From contig CALHBF010000005.1 in NCBI GenBank assembly GCA_937931205.1, positions 1-64,000 on the forward strand: a stretch of DNA of 64,000 bases. Reading direction: 5' to 3'. The stretch's first letter is position 1; every line of letters starts with the position of its first letter. Shown here piece after piece: positions 34,814 to 43,042 of this stretch. Source of the stretch: an uncultured Bacteriovoracaceae bacterium. Lineage in GTDB: Bacteria; Bdellovibrionota; Bacteriovoracia; Bacteriovoracales; Bacteriovoracaceae. Made by a program: the position numbers and the translations under genes. Under the pieces are notes generated by a model. It saw nothing but the letters and a program-made list of their open reading frames with translations, was not told the origin of the DNA and searched no databases.

Positions 34814-35014
34814 ATGAAATCATTTCTCATCTTAGGCTTTATGTTATTCTCTTACTGCTCATGGGCATCTCCTTTGATGAGTACGAGAGAGCAAGTTCGC
34901 ATGGAGCTCTGGTTTGTAGGAGTGGAAAAAGAAATGCCAAAGAAAGAGCAGGCCAAAAATGTTCAGCCAGCTCGCCTGCCAGTTGAACTAGAGCAATCTC
35001 TTCTTAAATTCTAA
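34814..35014 (+). CDS. Small exported protein, unknown
   Basis: About 66 residues from the ATG at 34814, with AAAGGA 5 bases upstream; an in-frame ATG at 34775 lacks a site and would hide the signal peptide. The first 18 residues (ending YCSWA) form a good signal peptide. The mature part of about 48 residues is charged, with Met/Glu/Lys and a Pro-containing tail. No family recognised. It sits alone between the rodA operon and the MarR gene. Confidence 0.6.
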   Translation: MKSFLILGFMLFSYCSWASPLMSTREQVRMELWFVGVEKEMPKKEQAKNVQPARLPVELEQSLLKF

Positions 35015-35032
35015 TTGCGTAATATTTGGGTT

Positions 35033-35053
35033 ATAGTATGATGTTCATACTAT
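35033..35053 (+). promoter_or_regulatory. Operator-like palindrome abutting the MarR start
   Basis: ATAGTATGA (35033-35041) and TCATACTAT (35045-35053) form a perfect 9-bp inverted repeat with a 3-base centre, ending at the base before the ATG. TATAGT at 35032-35037 could be the -10 box, so the palindrome would cover the promoter and start point. MarR regulators commonly bind such sites to repress their own gene. Confidence 0.6.
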
Positions 35054-35509
35054 ATGAAAAGAATTGCCAATATTGGAAGCCTATTAAAGAAAATCTACCG
35101 CCTCTATTCTGTAGAACTTATTAAAGAACTACAGGCCAGAGGCTTTAATGATTTACGGGCCAGCTTTCTCGAGATTCTGCAATTTTTGGCCGAAAATGAT
35201 GGCCCTTCTATTAAGACCATTGGTCTTTCTTGCGGACTTAAAAAACAGACAATGACCTCTCATTTAAATGAACTTGAGAAGCGAGGCTACATTCGTCGTG
35301 TGAACTCTGAAGCTGATAAACGCGAACAATTGGTTTTTCTCACTGAATATGGTGAAAAATTCAAATTTAATCTTCTGCAAGTAACTCAAGATCTGGAGAG
35401 ACACTACACTCAAAAAGTGGGTGAGGTTGAGTTAGATCGTGTGGAGCTGATGCTGGATAATCTCTATACTGAGCTGGCAGAAAGTCAGAATAGAGGAACT
35501 CTTATCTAG
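35054..35509 (+). CDS. MarR-family transcription regulator
   Basis: A 151-residue winged-helix regulator. The helix-turn-helix lies around residues 55-80 (PSIKTIGLSCGLKKQTMTSHLNELEKRGYI) followed by the wing (RRVNSEADKREQLVFLTEYGEKF), a classic MarR pattern with the D-x-R turn replaced by DKRE. Long helices at both ends would form the dimer. There is no ribosome-binding site; the ATG follows the palindrome directly, so the mRNA may be leaderless or nearly so. Ligand and targets are unknown; the only obvious site is its own promoter. It converges with the rhodanese-like gene (4-base overlap). Confidence 0.9.
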   Translation: MKRIANIGSLLKKIYRLYSVELIKELQARGFNDLRASFLEILQFLAENDGPSIKTIGLSCGLKKQTMTSHLNELEKRGYIRRVNSEADKREQLVFLTEYGEKFKFNLLQVTQDLERHYTQKVGEVELDRVELMLDNLYTELAESQNRGTLI

Positions 35510-35997
35510 TTTTCTTTCGTCTTCCAGTAACGATAGCCACCAGAGATGTTATTGGTGTTATAAAAGCCTCGTTGAATCAAAAAATGGCAGGCCAGAATCG
35601 AATTAGTTCCATCTTCAGAAATAACCAAAATAGGTGTTGTTTTACTTTGAATCTCCAGAGAGCGGTACTGGAAATCACTCCATGGAATTTTAATGGCCTC
35701 AGGAAGTTGAACTGGTGCTTGAAAATCTTTTTCCGAAACATCAATCAAGATAAAGTTAAATTCAGGAGAGTGGTAGAGCTCGTTGGCCTTTTGAGGTGAG
35801 AGATCCAGGTACCTCTTTCCAGAAAGTATGAAATCATCCGGCAGTTCCTGGTTATTTTTTACTCGCAGTAAGAGATGGCGCTGTTCTTGGAGGCTTTGAT
35901 CTAGCTTGATTTCTAGCTGATAGATATACTTCTCTAAGCGTTCAATGTGCTTTTCAAAGATATTAAGCTGCTCAAAAATGTTCCGTGCTTTTTTCAT
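35506..35997 (-). CDS. Coiled-coil protein with Cys-less rhodanese domain
   Basis: A 163-residue protein. Residues 1-50 form a charged coiled coil. Residues about 58-160 match a rhodanese fold (KRYLDLSPQKANELYHS...FILIDVSEKDF...AIKIPWSDF...ILVISEDGTNSILACHFLIQRGFYNTNNISGGYRYWK). The active-site Cys that normally starts the loop (V-x-C-x-x-G-x-R-S) is Ser127 here, so sulphurtransferase activity is unlikely. Such domains can act as binding or regulatory modules. No partner is evident. Confidence 0.85.
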   Translation of the reverse strand: MKKARNIFEQLNIFEKHIERLEKYIYQLEIKLDQSLQEQRHLLLRVKNNQELPDDFILSGKRYLDLSPQKANELYHSPEFNFILIDVSEKDFQAPVQLPEAIKIPWSDFQYRSLEIQSKTTPILVISEDGTNSILACHFLIQRGFYNTNNISGGYRYWKTKEN

Positions 35998-36037
35998 GAG
36001 GCCTCCAAGCTAGTATTTTAGCATGAGGCCTTTAACT

Positions 36038-36925
36038 TTAAAAAAATGGGTAAATTGTACCAAATTGGATTCTGTTCACTAGCATCGAAGTAAGGATCGC
36101 CCCAGTGAGAAAGAGGCAACCTTCCCAAATACCATATCCAATTTGTTGCATTTCAACGTCTGTCTGCCCTGGAGTAAGCTTGGTTGGGAAAATGCGGGTA
36201 AGCCCCTTTTTGAATAGAGGGAAGATCAGCAGGGCCATAATTGATTTAAGAAGAACCTGAATCAGATAAACGGTAATGTCATAATGTTCTTGATCAAAAC
36301 ATGACCCAATCAAGATCCCGGCCCCGATAATAAAGCCGCCATAAGAGAAGCTTAATGAAAGACTTTTTTGAACCATCAGGCGATTGAAGCTTAACTTAGA
36401 AATGAGCCCATAGAATTTAACAGCAAAGCCGACAATCACTAAAACATAAAGCCAGAGGATCGTTAGAATCACCAGAGAGTTCTCGGCTTCAATCATCACA
36501 ACTCGAGTGAGGTAGGCAATAACTAAGGCATTACACATAGAGATGAAACTATAAGAGAGATTTTTTCTTTTAAGGATCTCATCCGTGTAATCGAAGTGAT
36601 AAAAAACAACAGATTCAAGAATAAATAATGAAAGAAGGTATAGGGCAATTGCAATGAGTCCCCAGACGGAAAAATGGAAAATCGAAAGAAAAAAACCTGA
36701 AGATTCGTTAAGAGTAATGGATGAAAAAATAATTCCGATTCCTACCATACGAGCAAAGAGATGCATGGTGTCAGCTGGATTTTCAGATGGATTGATTGTT
36801 TTTAAGACCTGTTTTTTCACACTAGGATAAAAGATAACGTGAAGGTATCGATAAAGATAAATCATCAAGCAGATAAAACCTGCAAGAAGAATTCGAATAA
36901 TGAGTCTATCAAAAATTTCGGCCAT
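36038..36925 (-). CDS. Eight- to nine-helix membrane protein, possibly DUF350-like
   Basis: A 295-residue membrane protein with about eight hydrophobic helices that fall into two similar halves of four. Segments such as GIIFSSITL and GGFIIGAGILIG sit at matching places in each half, as in the DUF350 family, which often occurs in duplicate. That family has no firm function. The recognition is weak and made by eye. It is separated by 12 bases from the exported protein upstream, so the pair is likely co-transcribed. Confidence 0.7.
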   Translation of the reverse strand: MAEIFDRLIIRILLAGFICLMIYLYRYLHVIFYPSVKKQVLKTINPSENPADTMHLFARMVGIGIIFSSITLNESSGFFLSIFHFSVWGLIAIALYLLSLFILESVVFYHFDYTDEILKRKNLSYSFISMCNALVIAYLTRVVMIEAENSLVILTILWLYVLVIVGFAVKFYGLISKLSFNRLMVQKSLSLSFSYGGFIIGAGILIGSCFDQEHYDITVYLIQVLLKSIMALLIFPLFKKGLTRIFPTKLTPGQTDVEMQQIGYGIWEGCLFLTGAILTSMLVNRIQFGTIYPFF

Positions 36926-36937
36926 ATCTTTCTCTTT

Positions 36938-37597
36938 TTAAAAGTTCTCTTTAAAGTAGTCGATGAGTAAGGTTTTAAGTTCTATTTTTTTTCTACGTTC
37001 TTCACTAAAAAAATGGGGGAAAGCTTTTTTAGTAAGAGTTCCTTCCGGCCCAAATTCTGAATGATTTCCGTAAAAACTCTCACCTAATCTTAGTTTTAAT
37101 TGAGCATCATTATAAAATTGTTCATCAGGTCTAAAATCTCCCCAACCGAGGTACTTAGGGAAGTTTTGATAGGATTTATTAAATCTCCATTCTGTCACAC
37201 CATCAGCATTTTTTTTCCAGTCCCCGAACTCAGGATCATTGAGATAAAGAGTACCGGGCGGCATAGGAACAAATGACTCTTCTCCGTCATTTCTGCGATA
37301 GATAGAGAGCCCGATGTTATCTAAGTTCTTTTGAGTGAATTCTTTGGATGAGCGGACAATTAAGTCTTCGACTTCTTCGTAGTCTGAAATAACTCGATAT
37401 TTTTGATAAAAGGTTTTGATTAAAAAACCTGTTACATGCGTATCAATCAGAATAAATGTTACTTTAGGTTTATCCGTCAGTTTGGAGAACCCTTTCTCAT
37501 TTTGAAGATAAGTAATTCCTAACTCGGAAGGAGAGAGCGTTTTAGCAAGACCGAGATAGAGAACTACCAGCATGGAGTAGATAAAAAACTTATACAT
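36938..37597 (-). CDS. Exported protein of unknown function
   Basis: A 219-residue protein with an N-terminal hydrophobic segment (about 1-18), probably a signal peptide. The rest is soluble, with aromatic-rich stretches (MPPGTLYLNDPEFGDWKKN; NFPKYLGWGDFRPDEQFY; LGESFYGNHSEFGPEG). No motif was recognised. It is 3 bases from the HD-domain gene upstream and 12 from the membrane protein downstream, so all three are probably one transcript with the glutaredoxin gene first. Confidence 0.72.
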   Translation of the reverse strand: MYKFFIYSMLVVLYLGLAKTLSPSELGITYLQNEKGFSKLTDKPKVTFILIDTHVTGFLIKTFYQKYRVISDYEEVEDLIVRSSKEFTQKNLDNIGLSIYRRNDGEESFVPMPPGTLYLNDPEFGDWKKNADGVTEWRFNKSYQNFPKYLGWGDFRPDEQFYNDAQLKLRLGESFYGNHSEFGPEGTLTKKAFPHFFSEERRKKIELKTLLIDYFKENF

Positions 37598-37600
37598 ATT

Positions 37601-38881
37601 TTAATTCTGAACGATTTTAAATATTTCTTCTTGTTGTTTTTTAGTCAAAGTTTCAAAGTCGCAGTGGATTCTATTCACGGCGTGAGATTCACTGTATTTC
37701 TCAAACAAATCTGTAGCCTCTTGAATATTTTTAATTGATCCAATACCTTTGAGTGAAGATTCACGCATCACTTTCATTGGATAGCGCTGACTTGAGCCTT
37801 CACTATAGTATTTTGAAAGACGTCCAGTCGAAGAGCATTTGATGTAATCAATGCTTTCACTCTTCAAGTATTTCTCTAAAAGGTTCATTTGGTCGAGATA
37901 GTTGCTACCAAATGTTTCCAGGATTTTTTTAGGAATAGAATTCATCACAATTCTTTGGGCCCAAGGGTTAGAAGAATTACGTAAGAATTTTGTAAGATAT
38001 GTATCATCATGTTCCAGATAAGCTTCAATATCTGCTGGAATTGAATACTCATTTGAAGTTGCAAAATAGCGGGACAACATTTGCTCTAGGCAAACTGCGC
38101 GATAATGGAAGTACACCATCATAAACATATGAAAGCGTGAGATAAGAAAGTCATCGAAAGTGCTGATTGCTCGCTCTGATATTCCCAGATAGGCTTCATT
38201 ATCAACTTTACACACTTTGAGATTATCAATGATCCAATCCAGATCAAATTTTCCATAGCTAACTCCACAGAAGTAGGAGTCTCTTAAGAGGTAGTCCATT
38301 CTGTCACAATCCATTTCACTGGAAACGAGTTGATGAAGAAGAGGGAAATAATTGATTCCGTTTACCGTAAAGTAAGATGGATCAGTTGTCTCACCAATAA
38401 CAAGTTCAGCGATAGCATTAGGATCAATCCCAAACTGAGCTTTTACAGATTTAAAGGACTCGGTAAATGATGAGTCAGTAATTGATTTGATTGTGTAATC
38501 TTCGTGAGTTGCTTGACGATTTTTTTTAATTTCAAAGCGCTTAGGAAGTTTTAACTCTTGTACCATCGGCATTACAGATTCAGTGGAGTGGCTCAAGGGA
38601 GCATGTCCAATATCATGTAGTAGGCATCCCAGTCTCAGAGTTTCTCTTAGGCGTAGAATATCTTTATTTTGTTCTTTAAAAAGAAAGTCAAAAACCAGAG
38701 TCGAGACATTCATAACTCCAATTGAATGGAGGTAGCGAGTATGAGTGGCCCCTGGAAAAACATACTCGGAAAAACCGAGTTGCTTAATACTTCTTAAGCG
38801 TTGAAAGAAAGGATGTTCTAAAATTTCTCTTTCAGCATCTAGAATAGGGATCGAACCATGTACCGGGTCTCTGATTTCCAC
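37601..38881 (-). CDS. HD-domain phosphohydrolase (SAMHD1/dGTPase-like)
   Basis: A 426-residue metal-dependent phosphohydrolase. It opens with IRDPVHGSIPILDAEREILEHPFFQRLRSIKQLG, the hallmark of the YdhJ/SAMHD1-type group, then FPGATHTRYLHSIGV (first metal His), LLHDIGHAPLSHSTE (HD pair and following His), and MDCDRMDYLLRDSYFCGV (the last Asp). Relatives hydrolyse dNTPs or other nucleotides; the substrate here is not readable. Codon use is like its neighbours. It follows the glutaredoxin gene by 11 bases. Confidence 0.9.
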   Translation of the reverse strand: MEIRDPVHGSIPILDAEREILEHPFFQRLRSIKQLGFSEYVFPGATHTRYLHSIGVMNVSTLVFDFLFKEQNKDILRLRETLRLGCLLHDIGHAPLSHSTESVMPMVQELKLPKRFEIKKNRQATHEDYTIKSITDSSFTESFKSVKAQFGIDPNAIAELVIGETTDPSYFTVNGINYFPLLHQLVSSEMDCDRMDYLLRDSYFCGVSYGKFDLDWIIDNLKVCKVDNEAYLGISERAISTFDDFLISRFHMFMMVYFHYRAVCLEQMLSRYFATSNEYSIPADIEAYLEHDDTYLTKFLRNSSNPWAQRIVMNSIPKKILETFGSNYLDQMNLLEKYLKSESIDYIKCSSTGRLSKYYSEGSSQRYPMKVMRESSLKGIGSIKNIQEATDLFEKYSESHAVNRIHCDFETLTKKQQEEIFKIVQN

Positions 38882-38892
38882 AAAATACCTTT

Positions 38893-39141
38893 TTAAATTT
38901 CTTTAGCATATTGATGAAGCCAGTTCGCAATATCTCTGGATTCATGCATTGGTTTACCATCGATATAAAGACAGGGAACAGTTCCGCGTCCTGTATCGTT
39001 GACTAGCTTATCTCTTCGACTTGAATCTTGTCTGATATTATAATACGAAACTTTATCTTTGAGACGAGTTTCCTCAAGTGCATTCAGCACAATTTGACAG
39101 TAGGGACATTCAGGATAGTAGTAGAGTTCTAATTTTTTCAT
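38893..39141 (-). CDS. Glutaredoxin-like protein
   Basis: An 82-residue thioredoxin-fold reductase with the dithiol active site CPYC (residues 12-15), the cis-Pro loop GTVPCLYIDGKPMHES, and a final helix. It reduces disulphides or mixed glutathione disulphides in the cytoplasm. Length is that of GrxC-type proteins. It begins the four-gene minus-strand set that runs to 36038. Confidence 0.92.
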   Translation of the reverse strand: MKKLELYYYPECPYCQIVLNALEETRLKDKVSYYNIRQDSSRRDKLVNDTGRGTVPCLYIDGKPMHESRDIANWLHQYAKEI

Positions 39142-39158
39142 TTTTATTGCCTCATAAC

Positions 39159-39187
39159 AAAAATGGCCCCGTATGGGGCCATTTTTT
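39159..39187. terminator. Bidirectional terminator downstream of the histone-like gene
   Basis: AAAAATGGCCCC (39159-39170) pairs with GGGGCCATTTTT (39175-39186) around GTAT. It lies just past the stop of the histone-like gene on the minus strand and just before the glutaredoxin gene. Confidence 0.88.
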
Positions 39188-39188
39188 A

Positions 39189-39965
39189 CTAGAAATCTTC
39201 TTCGTCTTCAAAATCTTCATCGTCTTCTAAGTCTTCTTCATCTTCGTCTTCGTCGACTTTTTTTACAGGCTTGGCCTTAGGGCCTTTAGCATATTCGAAG
39301 TCCTCATCATCTTCTTCTTCGTCTTCGAAGTCTTCTGGTGAATCTAGACCTTCTTCATATCCCCAACCGTAACCGTAACCACCTTCCTCATCTTCTTCAT
39401 CAAGATCTGAAGCCGGTTTAGCATCTGTTGATTCTTCATCATCTGCATCAAACTCCTCATCGAAGTCATCAGCAACGGTGTCATTTGTGTAATCATCTGC
39501 GAAAGCAGCTGTTGAAGCGTGAGCAGGAACTGCTTTAACCACTTCGCTTGCCTTGGGAGAAACCTTGGTTTCTTTTTTAGCTGGAGTTTTCTTTGTTTCA
39601 GCTTTAGCAGCTGGAGCTTTTTTAGCTGCTGCTTTTTTTGCAGCAGGAGCTTTCTTAGCCGCTACTTTCTTTGCAGCAGGAGCTTTCTTAGCAACTACTT
39701 TCTTTGCAGCAGGAGCTTTTTTAGCTGCTACTTTCTTTGCAGCAGGAGCTTTCTTAGCAACTACTTTTTTAGCAGCAGGAGCTTTTTTAGCTGCTACTTT
39801 TTTTGCAGCAGGAGCTTTTTTAGCAGGAGCTTTCTTCGCTGGTGCTTTCTTAGCAACAGGAGCTTTCTTCGCTGGTGCTTTCTTAGCAGGCGCTTTTTTT
39901 GCGGGTGCTTTTTTAGCTGGTGCTTTTTTTGTAGCAGAAGCTTTCTTTGTTGATTTTTTTGCCAC
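39189..39965 (-). CDS. Lys/Ala-rich histone-H1-like protein with acidic tail
   Basis: A 258-residue low-complexity protein. Residues about 1-120 are a run of [12 protein letters not shown] repeats like eukaryotic H1 tails and bacterial H1-like or AlgP proteins. A short mixed part ([17 protein letters not shown]) and a highly acidic C-terminal half (about 155-258, Asp/Glu clusters with [10 protein letters not shown]) follow. The basic part should bind DNA or RNA. The acidic part could neutralise it or bind partners. The DNA is repetitive accordingly (39600-39950), so copy number probably varies between strains. Confidence 0.88.
   Translation of the reverse strand: MAKKSTKKASATKKAPAKKAPAKKAPAKKAPAKKAPVAKKAPAKKAPAKKAPAAKKVAAKKAPAAKKVVAKKAPAAKKVAAKKAPAAKKVVAKKAPAAKKVAAKKAPAAKKAAAKKAPAAKAETKKTPAKKETKVSPKASEVVKAVPAHASTAAFADDYTNDTVADDFDEEFDADDEESTDAKPASDLDEEDEEGGYGYGWGYEEGLDSPEDFEDEEEDDEDFEYAKGPKAKPVKKVDEDEDEEDLEDDEDFEDEEDF
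39600..39950 (-). repeat. Tandem KKAPAAK-type coding repeats
   Basis: The coding DNA here contains many near-identical copies of a unit encoding KKAPAAKK, separated by about 24-36 bases with alternating VAA/VVA variants. It is internal to the histone-like gene. Slippage or recombination would change its length without breaking the frame, as all units are multiples of three. Confidence 0.75.
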
Positions 39966-40042
39966 GGAAAAATCCTTTTTTAGAGTGTCTATTCACAAAA
40001 ACTAAATTGATTATACGGAAGGGATTAGCCCAATTCAAGTCT

Positions 40043-42769
40043 CTAATGCTTAATGGAGTTTAAGTCGTCTCCGCCAATTAGACTAGGCTGAAGTTGGTTC
40101 AAATATCCTCTTTGTCGAACTTCAAGGTTAGTCGAGTTACTATCGCCTTCAGAGAAAATTAAGAAATTATTGCTGGCCTCATTGTAGCCACTTTTGAGGG
40201 AATCAATTGAGACAAACTTAGTTGAATAAAAATTCCGACGCATTGTTTCTGATAGACTAGAGCCGGGAATTGGGGAGTTAAAAACCCCGTCCTGACCAAT
40301 TCCTGTGAAGGCTCCTGGTGAATAGCCCGAAAATACGGTTTTTTTGCCTTGTGGGCTTGCCGCAAAGTTATTCTCGTACCAAGAGTATTCTAAGTAATAG
40401 TGAGATGGTGAAAAAGTCGCCCCAGTATTGGCAAAATACTTTACTAGGAGGTCATCGATTGGCTCAAAAGTACAGCTGGATTTATCCATTGAATTGGTTC
40501 CAAGCAGGCCAAGCTGTCCGCCGTAGTAAAAATGTAAGAATTTTCCATTAAGAGATTTGCATGAAGCGGGGGAGCTTCCCTTCGCAGGACTAGTGAAGTT
40601 GTAGTCAGAAATTCCCTCGGCGGCTTTTTTATACTGATCTTGAGAGCCAGTTGCTGAGGCATGAACGTTTAGTCTTTGTTCAAAAACGGCCTTGGCGGCC
40701 ATGTTCATAGCATCTCGATATTTCTCCATACCTGAAACCTGGGCTCTCATGTAGTCCCTAATGGTAGTTACTACGTCATCAGCAGAGTTCCAGTGCACAT
40801 CAACCATTGAACTGTCATAAAGAGGTGCAAAAAGATTGGCAGTGTATTGTTCAACCCCATTTCCCAGAGGACCTTTTTTATTGGCAATAACGCCAAAAGA
40901 ATCAAGTTTCGGATTAAAACTTTGATTCACTTCATCTGGCGTAGGGATAAGGTAGTTGGCCGCTTCATAGCTGGTAGGAGCTTTAATTCTTGCTAACTCA
41001 TCTTCCATGATCTGCACTGAAACATTATTGGCCATGGCAGAGCCTTTGAATTTACCAAATTGAGATTTGGCGAATAAACCAACGGTCTTGTCTGCTGCCA
41101 GTCCAAGTCTTGTTTGGACAATATGAACGGGAACATCGGCCGGGTTATAAGAAGATGGGTCAAAAGGAGTATCGTAATCATAAACAAGATTAGGAATACC
41201 AAATTGCACGCCATCACCTTGATTGAGTAGTCCACCAACGGGTTTGCCTTCTCCATCAAGCCAGAAATTATTCCCTGTTGAATTCACTGGTAGCGGAACC
41301 CCCGGCCAGTAAGTATCACCCGCCGCAAACGTTCCCATCGAATTTCCCTTTCTCACGGCCGTTCCAACAACATCAAAAGATGAGATATAGGGAACAGATC
41401 TTCTTTTCAGGGAATCAGTTCTAGTGACTGAAGTATTTGTTGCTGGGTCTTGGAAAAATAACATCGGCCCGATTCTGCCACCCATCGGCTTAGCAGCGGC
41501 ATAGGCAGTTAGCTTAATAGGAGCATTAAAGGGATTAAACATTCCTTCGAACATGGCTTCACCTTTAACTGCATAATAGGTGACCAGTTGCGGATTTTTA
41601 TAGAAGCCTAATGGATAACCAGGAACGGGAATGGCCGTTTTAGATACGTCACAAGCTCCCGATGCGGAAGTCGTCGCACGAGGAATCATCGCCGAAAAAA
41701 AGGTAGCGTAATTAACAAGCTGAAGTTTTAAATCAAGATATTGCTTAGAGTACTCTTTCGATAAAATGTAGCTTGCCGATTCTCTTCCACCAAGAGTGGT
41801 GGCTTCCACTGTTTGAGGAGGAATTTCAGTCATGGTGTAAGAGTTCTTCATTTCATCACTCTCAAAACTTCCACCAATATTTCGATATCCAGAATAGAAG
41901 GCCTTTACTAATCTTTCATTTCCAGCGTACCCAAGACTAGATAGAGAATCAACTTGGGTAGAACAGTTAATGTCGCCAGTTCCCCCCTGATTAATACAAA
42001 TACTTTCTCCGGGTTTTGATTCGCGATTGACCATCTTTTCAAGATTTCGAATTCTCATTGCCAGCTCTACAGCTCGCGGCCAAGCACCTTGACGATTAGT
42101 AAGAATAGCAGGCCCTTGTCCAGTAAGGGGATCAGCTCCTCCACCTGTAGGGAGAATATTATAGGCCCACGTCAGAGCAACCAGCATATTGAGATCTGTT
42201 CGCACAATACAGTCGTTAATCTTGCTTCCGATCATCACATCTTGGAATGCTCTTGATGCTTCTTCAGCTCCAGGAAGACTGCTTGAACCGAATTCCGGTA
42301 AACCGGGAATGGCGTAACGACGGCAAATATTGGTTGATGAACCGCTCAAGTGAATACAAACAGAAGGAAAGTTATAAGGATCTTGTACCATGGCACCTGG
42401 TGTTCCCGGTGCTTTCAGTACATCAACATCTGGCTGCATTCTGAAGCTCATTTGCCCAGAAGCACTCGGGTTGGCATTCATGACATCATTGATGTTTAGG
42501 TTTCCAATAACGTAATACTTGAACATCCATTCTTTGAAGACGTTTCTCATCTCCCAGTTCAAGTAAGCGATGTTCGTTAGCTGTCTCGATTGAACCGCGG
42601 CGCCTGCAAAAGCAGAAGCATCAGTTGCATTCTGGAGATTAATTTTAGCTTTTACAAAGAGACCGACGTTGATGACAAAAGCGATGATAGAGATCAGTAC
42701 CACTAATGAAGCGGAAAAAAAGATACTGATTTGTCCTTCTTGGTAGGTGCGTTTTGTCACTGGACTCAT
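40043..42769 (-). CDS. Large Tad-like (TadE/TadG N-terminal) exported protein
   Basis: A 908-residue protein. The N-terminus carries a single membrane helix and the Tad motif of TadE/TadG-like pilus proteins: QEGQISIFFSASLVVLISIIA, then KAKINLQNATDASAFAGAA (about 12-65). The remaining 840 residues are extracytoplasmic by the usual topology, rich in Gly, Ser, Asn and Pro, with scattered Cys (at least eight) and no motif recognised. No other tad gene is nearby, so it is an orphan. It may be a minor pilin-like or surface protein. Upstream on the same strand lies the 42770-43042 gap with hairpins. Confidence 0.85.
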   Translation of the reverse strand: MSPVTKRTYQEGQISIFFSASLVVLISIIAFVINVGLFVKAKINLQNATDASAFAGAAVQSRQLTNIAYLNWEMRNVFKEWMFKYYVIGNLNINDVMNANPSASGQMSFRMQPDVDVLKAPGTPGAMVQDPYNFPSVCIHLSGSSTNICRRYAIPGLPEFGSSSLPGAEEASRAFQDVMIGSKINDCIVRTDLNMLVALTWAYNILPTGGGADPLTGQGPAILTNRQGAWPRAVELAMRIRNLEKMVNRESKPGESICINQGGTGDINCSTQVDSLSSLGYAGNERLVKAFYSGYRNIGGSFESDEMKNSYTMTEIPPQTVEATTLGGRESASYILSKEYSKQYLDLKLQLVNYATFFSAMIPRATTSASGACDVSKTAIPVPGYPLGFYKNPQLVTYYAVKGEAMFEGMFNPFNAPIKLTAYAAAKPMGGRIGPMLFFQDPATNTSVTRTDSLKRRSVPYISSFDVVGTAVRKGNSMGTFAAGDTYWPGVPLPVNSTGNNFWLDGEGKPVGGLLNQGDGVQFGIPNLVYDYDTPFDPSSYNPADVPVHIVQTRLGLAADKTVGLFAKSQFGKFKGSAMANNVSVQIMEDELARIKAPTSYEAANYLIPTPDEVNQSFNPKLDSFGVIANKKGPLGNGVEQYTANLFAPLYDSSMVDVHWNSADDVVTTIRDYMRAQVSGMEKYRDAMNMAAKAVFEQRLNVHASATGSQDQYKKAAEGISDYNFTSPAKGSSPASCKSLNGKFLHFYYGGQLGLLGTNSMDKSSCTFEPIDDLLVKYFANTGATFSPSHYYLEYSWYENNFAASPQGKKTVFSGYSPGAFTGIGQDGVFNSPIPGSSLSETMRRNFYSTKFVSIDSLKSGYNEASNNFLIFSEGDSNSTNLEVRQRGYLNQLQPSLIGGDDLNSIKH

Positions 42770-42837
42770 TTTGTAAGTTATAAGGTCATAATTTTATATG
42801 TTCTATTTTGGTATGGGTTTTGCCTAGTGTAAAGCAT

Positions 42838-42970
42838 CCAGAGGGTGCCGATCTCTGGTTAGCGGAACGTTTGGAGAATTCGGTAATCCCACCTAGCAGT
42901 CCCACCAAATTTCGCCCACCAAAAAAATTCCACACCCTAGGCATCGCGGGATGCCTAGAGGCACTTTTTT
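42838..42970 (+). ncRNA. Candidate small RNA between divergent genes
   Basis: The 273-bp gap between the Tad-like gene (minus) and the zinc-ribbon gene (plus) contains a 6-bp hairpin (CCAGAG 42838-42843, CTCTGG 42853-42858), then three CCCACC motifs at 42888, 42901 and 42915, then a perfect 9-bp hairpin (42937-42945 with 42950-42958) followed by TTTTTT at 42965. A terminator is not expected between divergent genes, so a separate short transcript is likely. Strand is uncertain; a run of A at 42921-42927 would also allow termination on the minus strand. No known RNA family is recognised. Confidence 0.45.
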
Positions 42971-43042
42971 CTGGGGATAGGGAAAAATATGACGGGACTC
43001 AACGGCGGCACGGGAGTGTGATCTAATAGAGGGAGGAGTGAA

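Noticed and set aside
39519..40005. Long plus-strand frames over the histone-like gene (FFCSRSF- and AGAFLAA-rich)
   Set aside because: They are mirror frames of the KKAPAAK repeats; any repeat in multiples of three keeps several frames open.
42808..43026. 72-residue open frame across the candidate sRNA, with a tRNA-shadow-like AERL...PP look
   Set aside because: It has no ribosome-binding site and crosses two hairpins and a terminator. Composition is unlike real proteins here. The tRNA resemblance is partial: the T-arm and a paired acceptor stem are missing.
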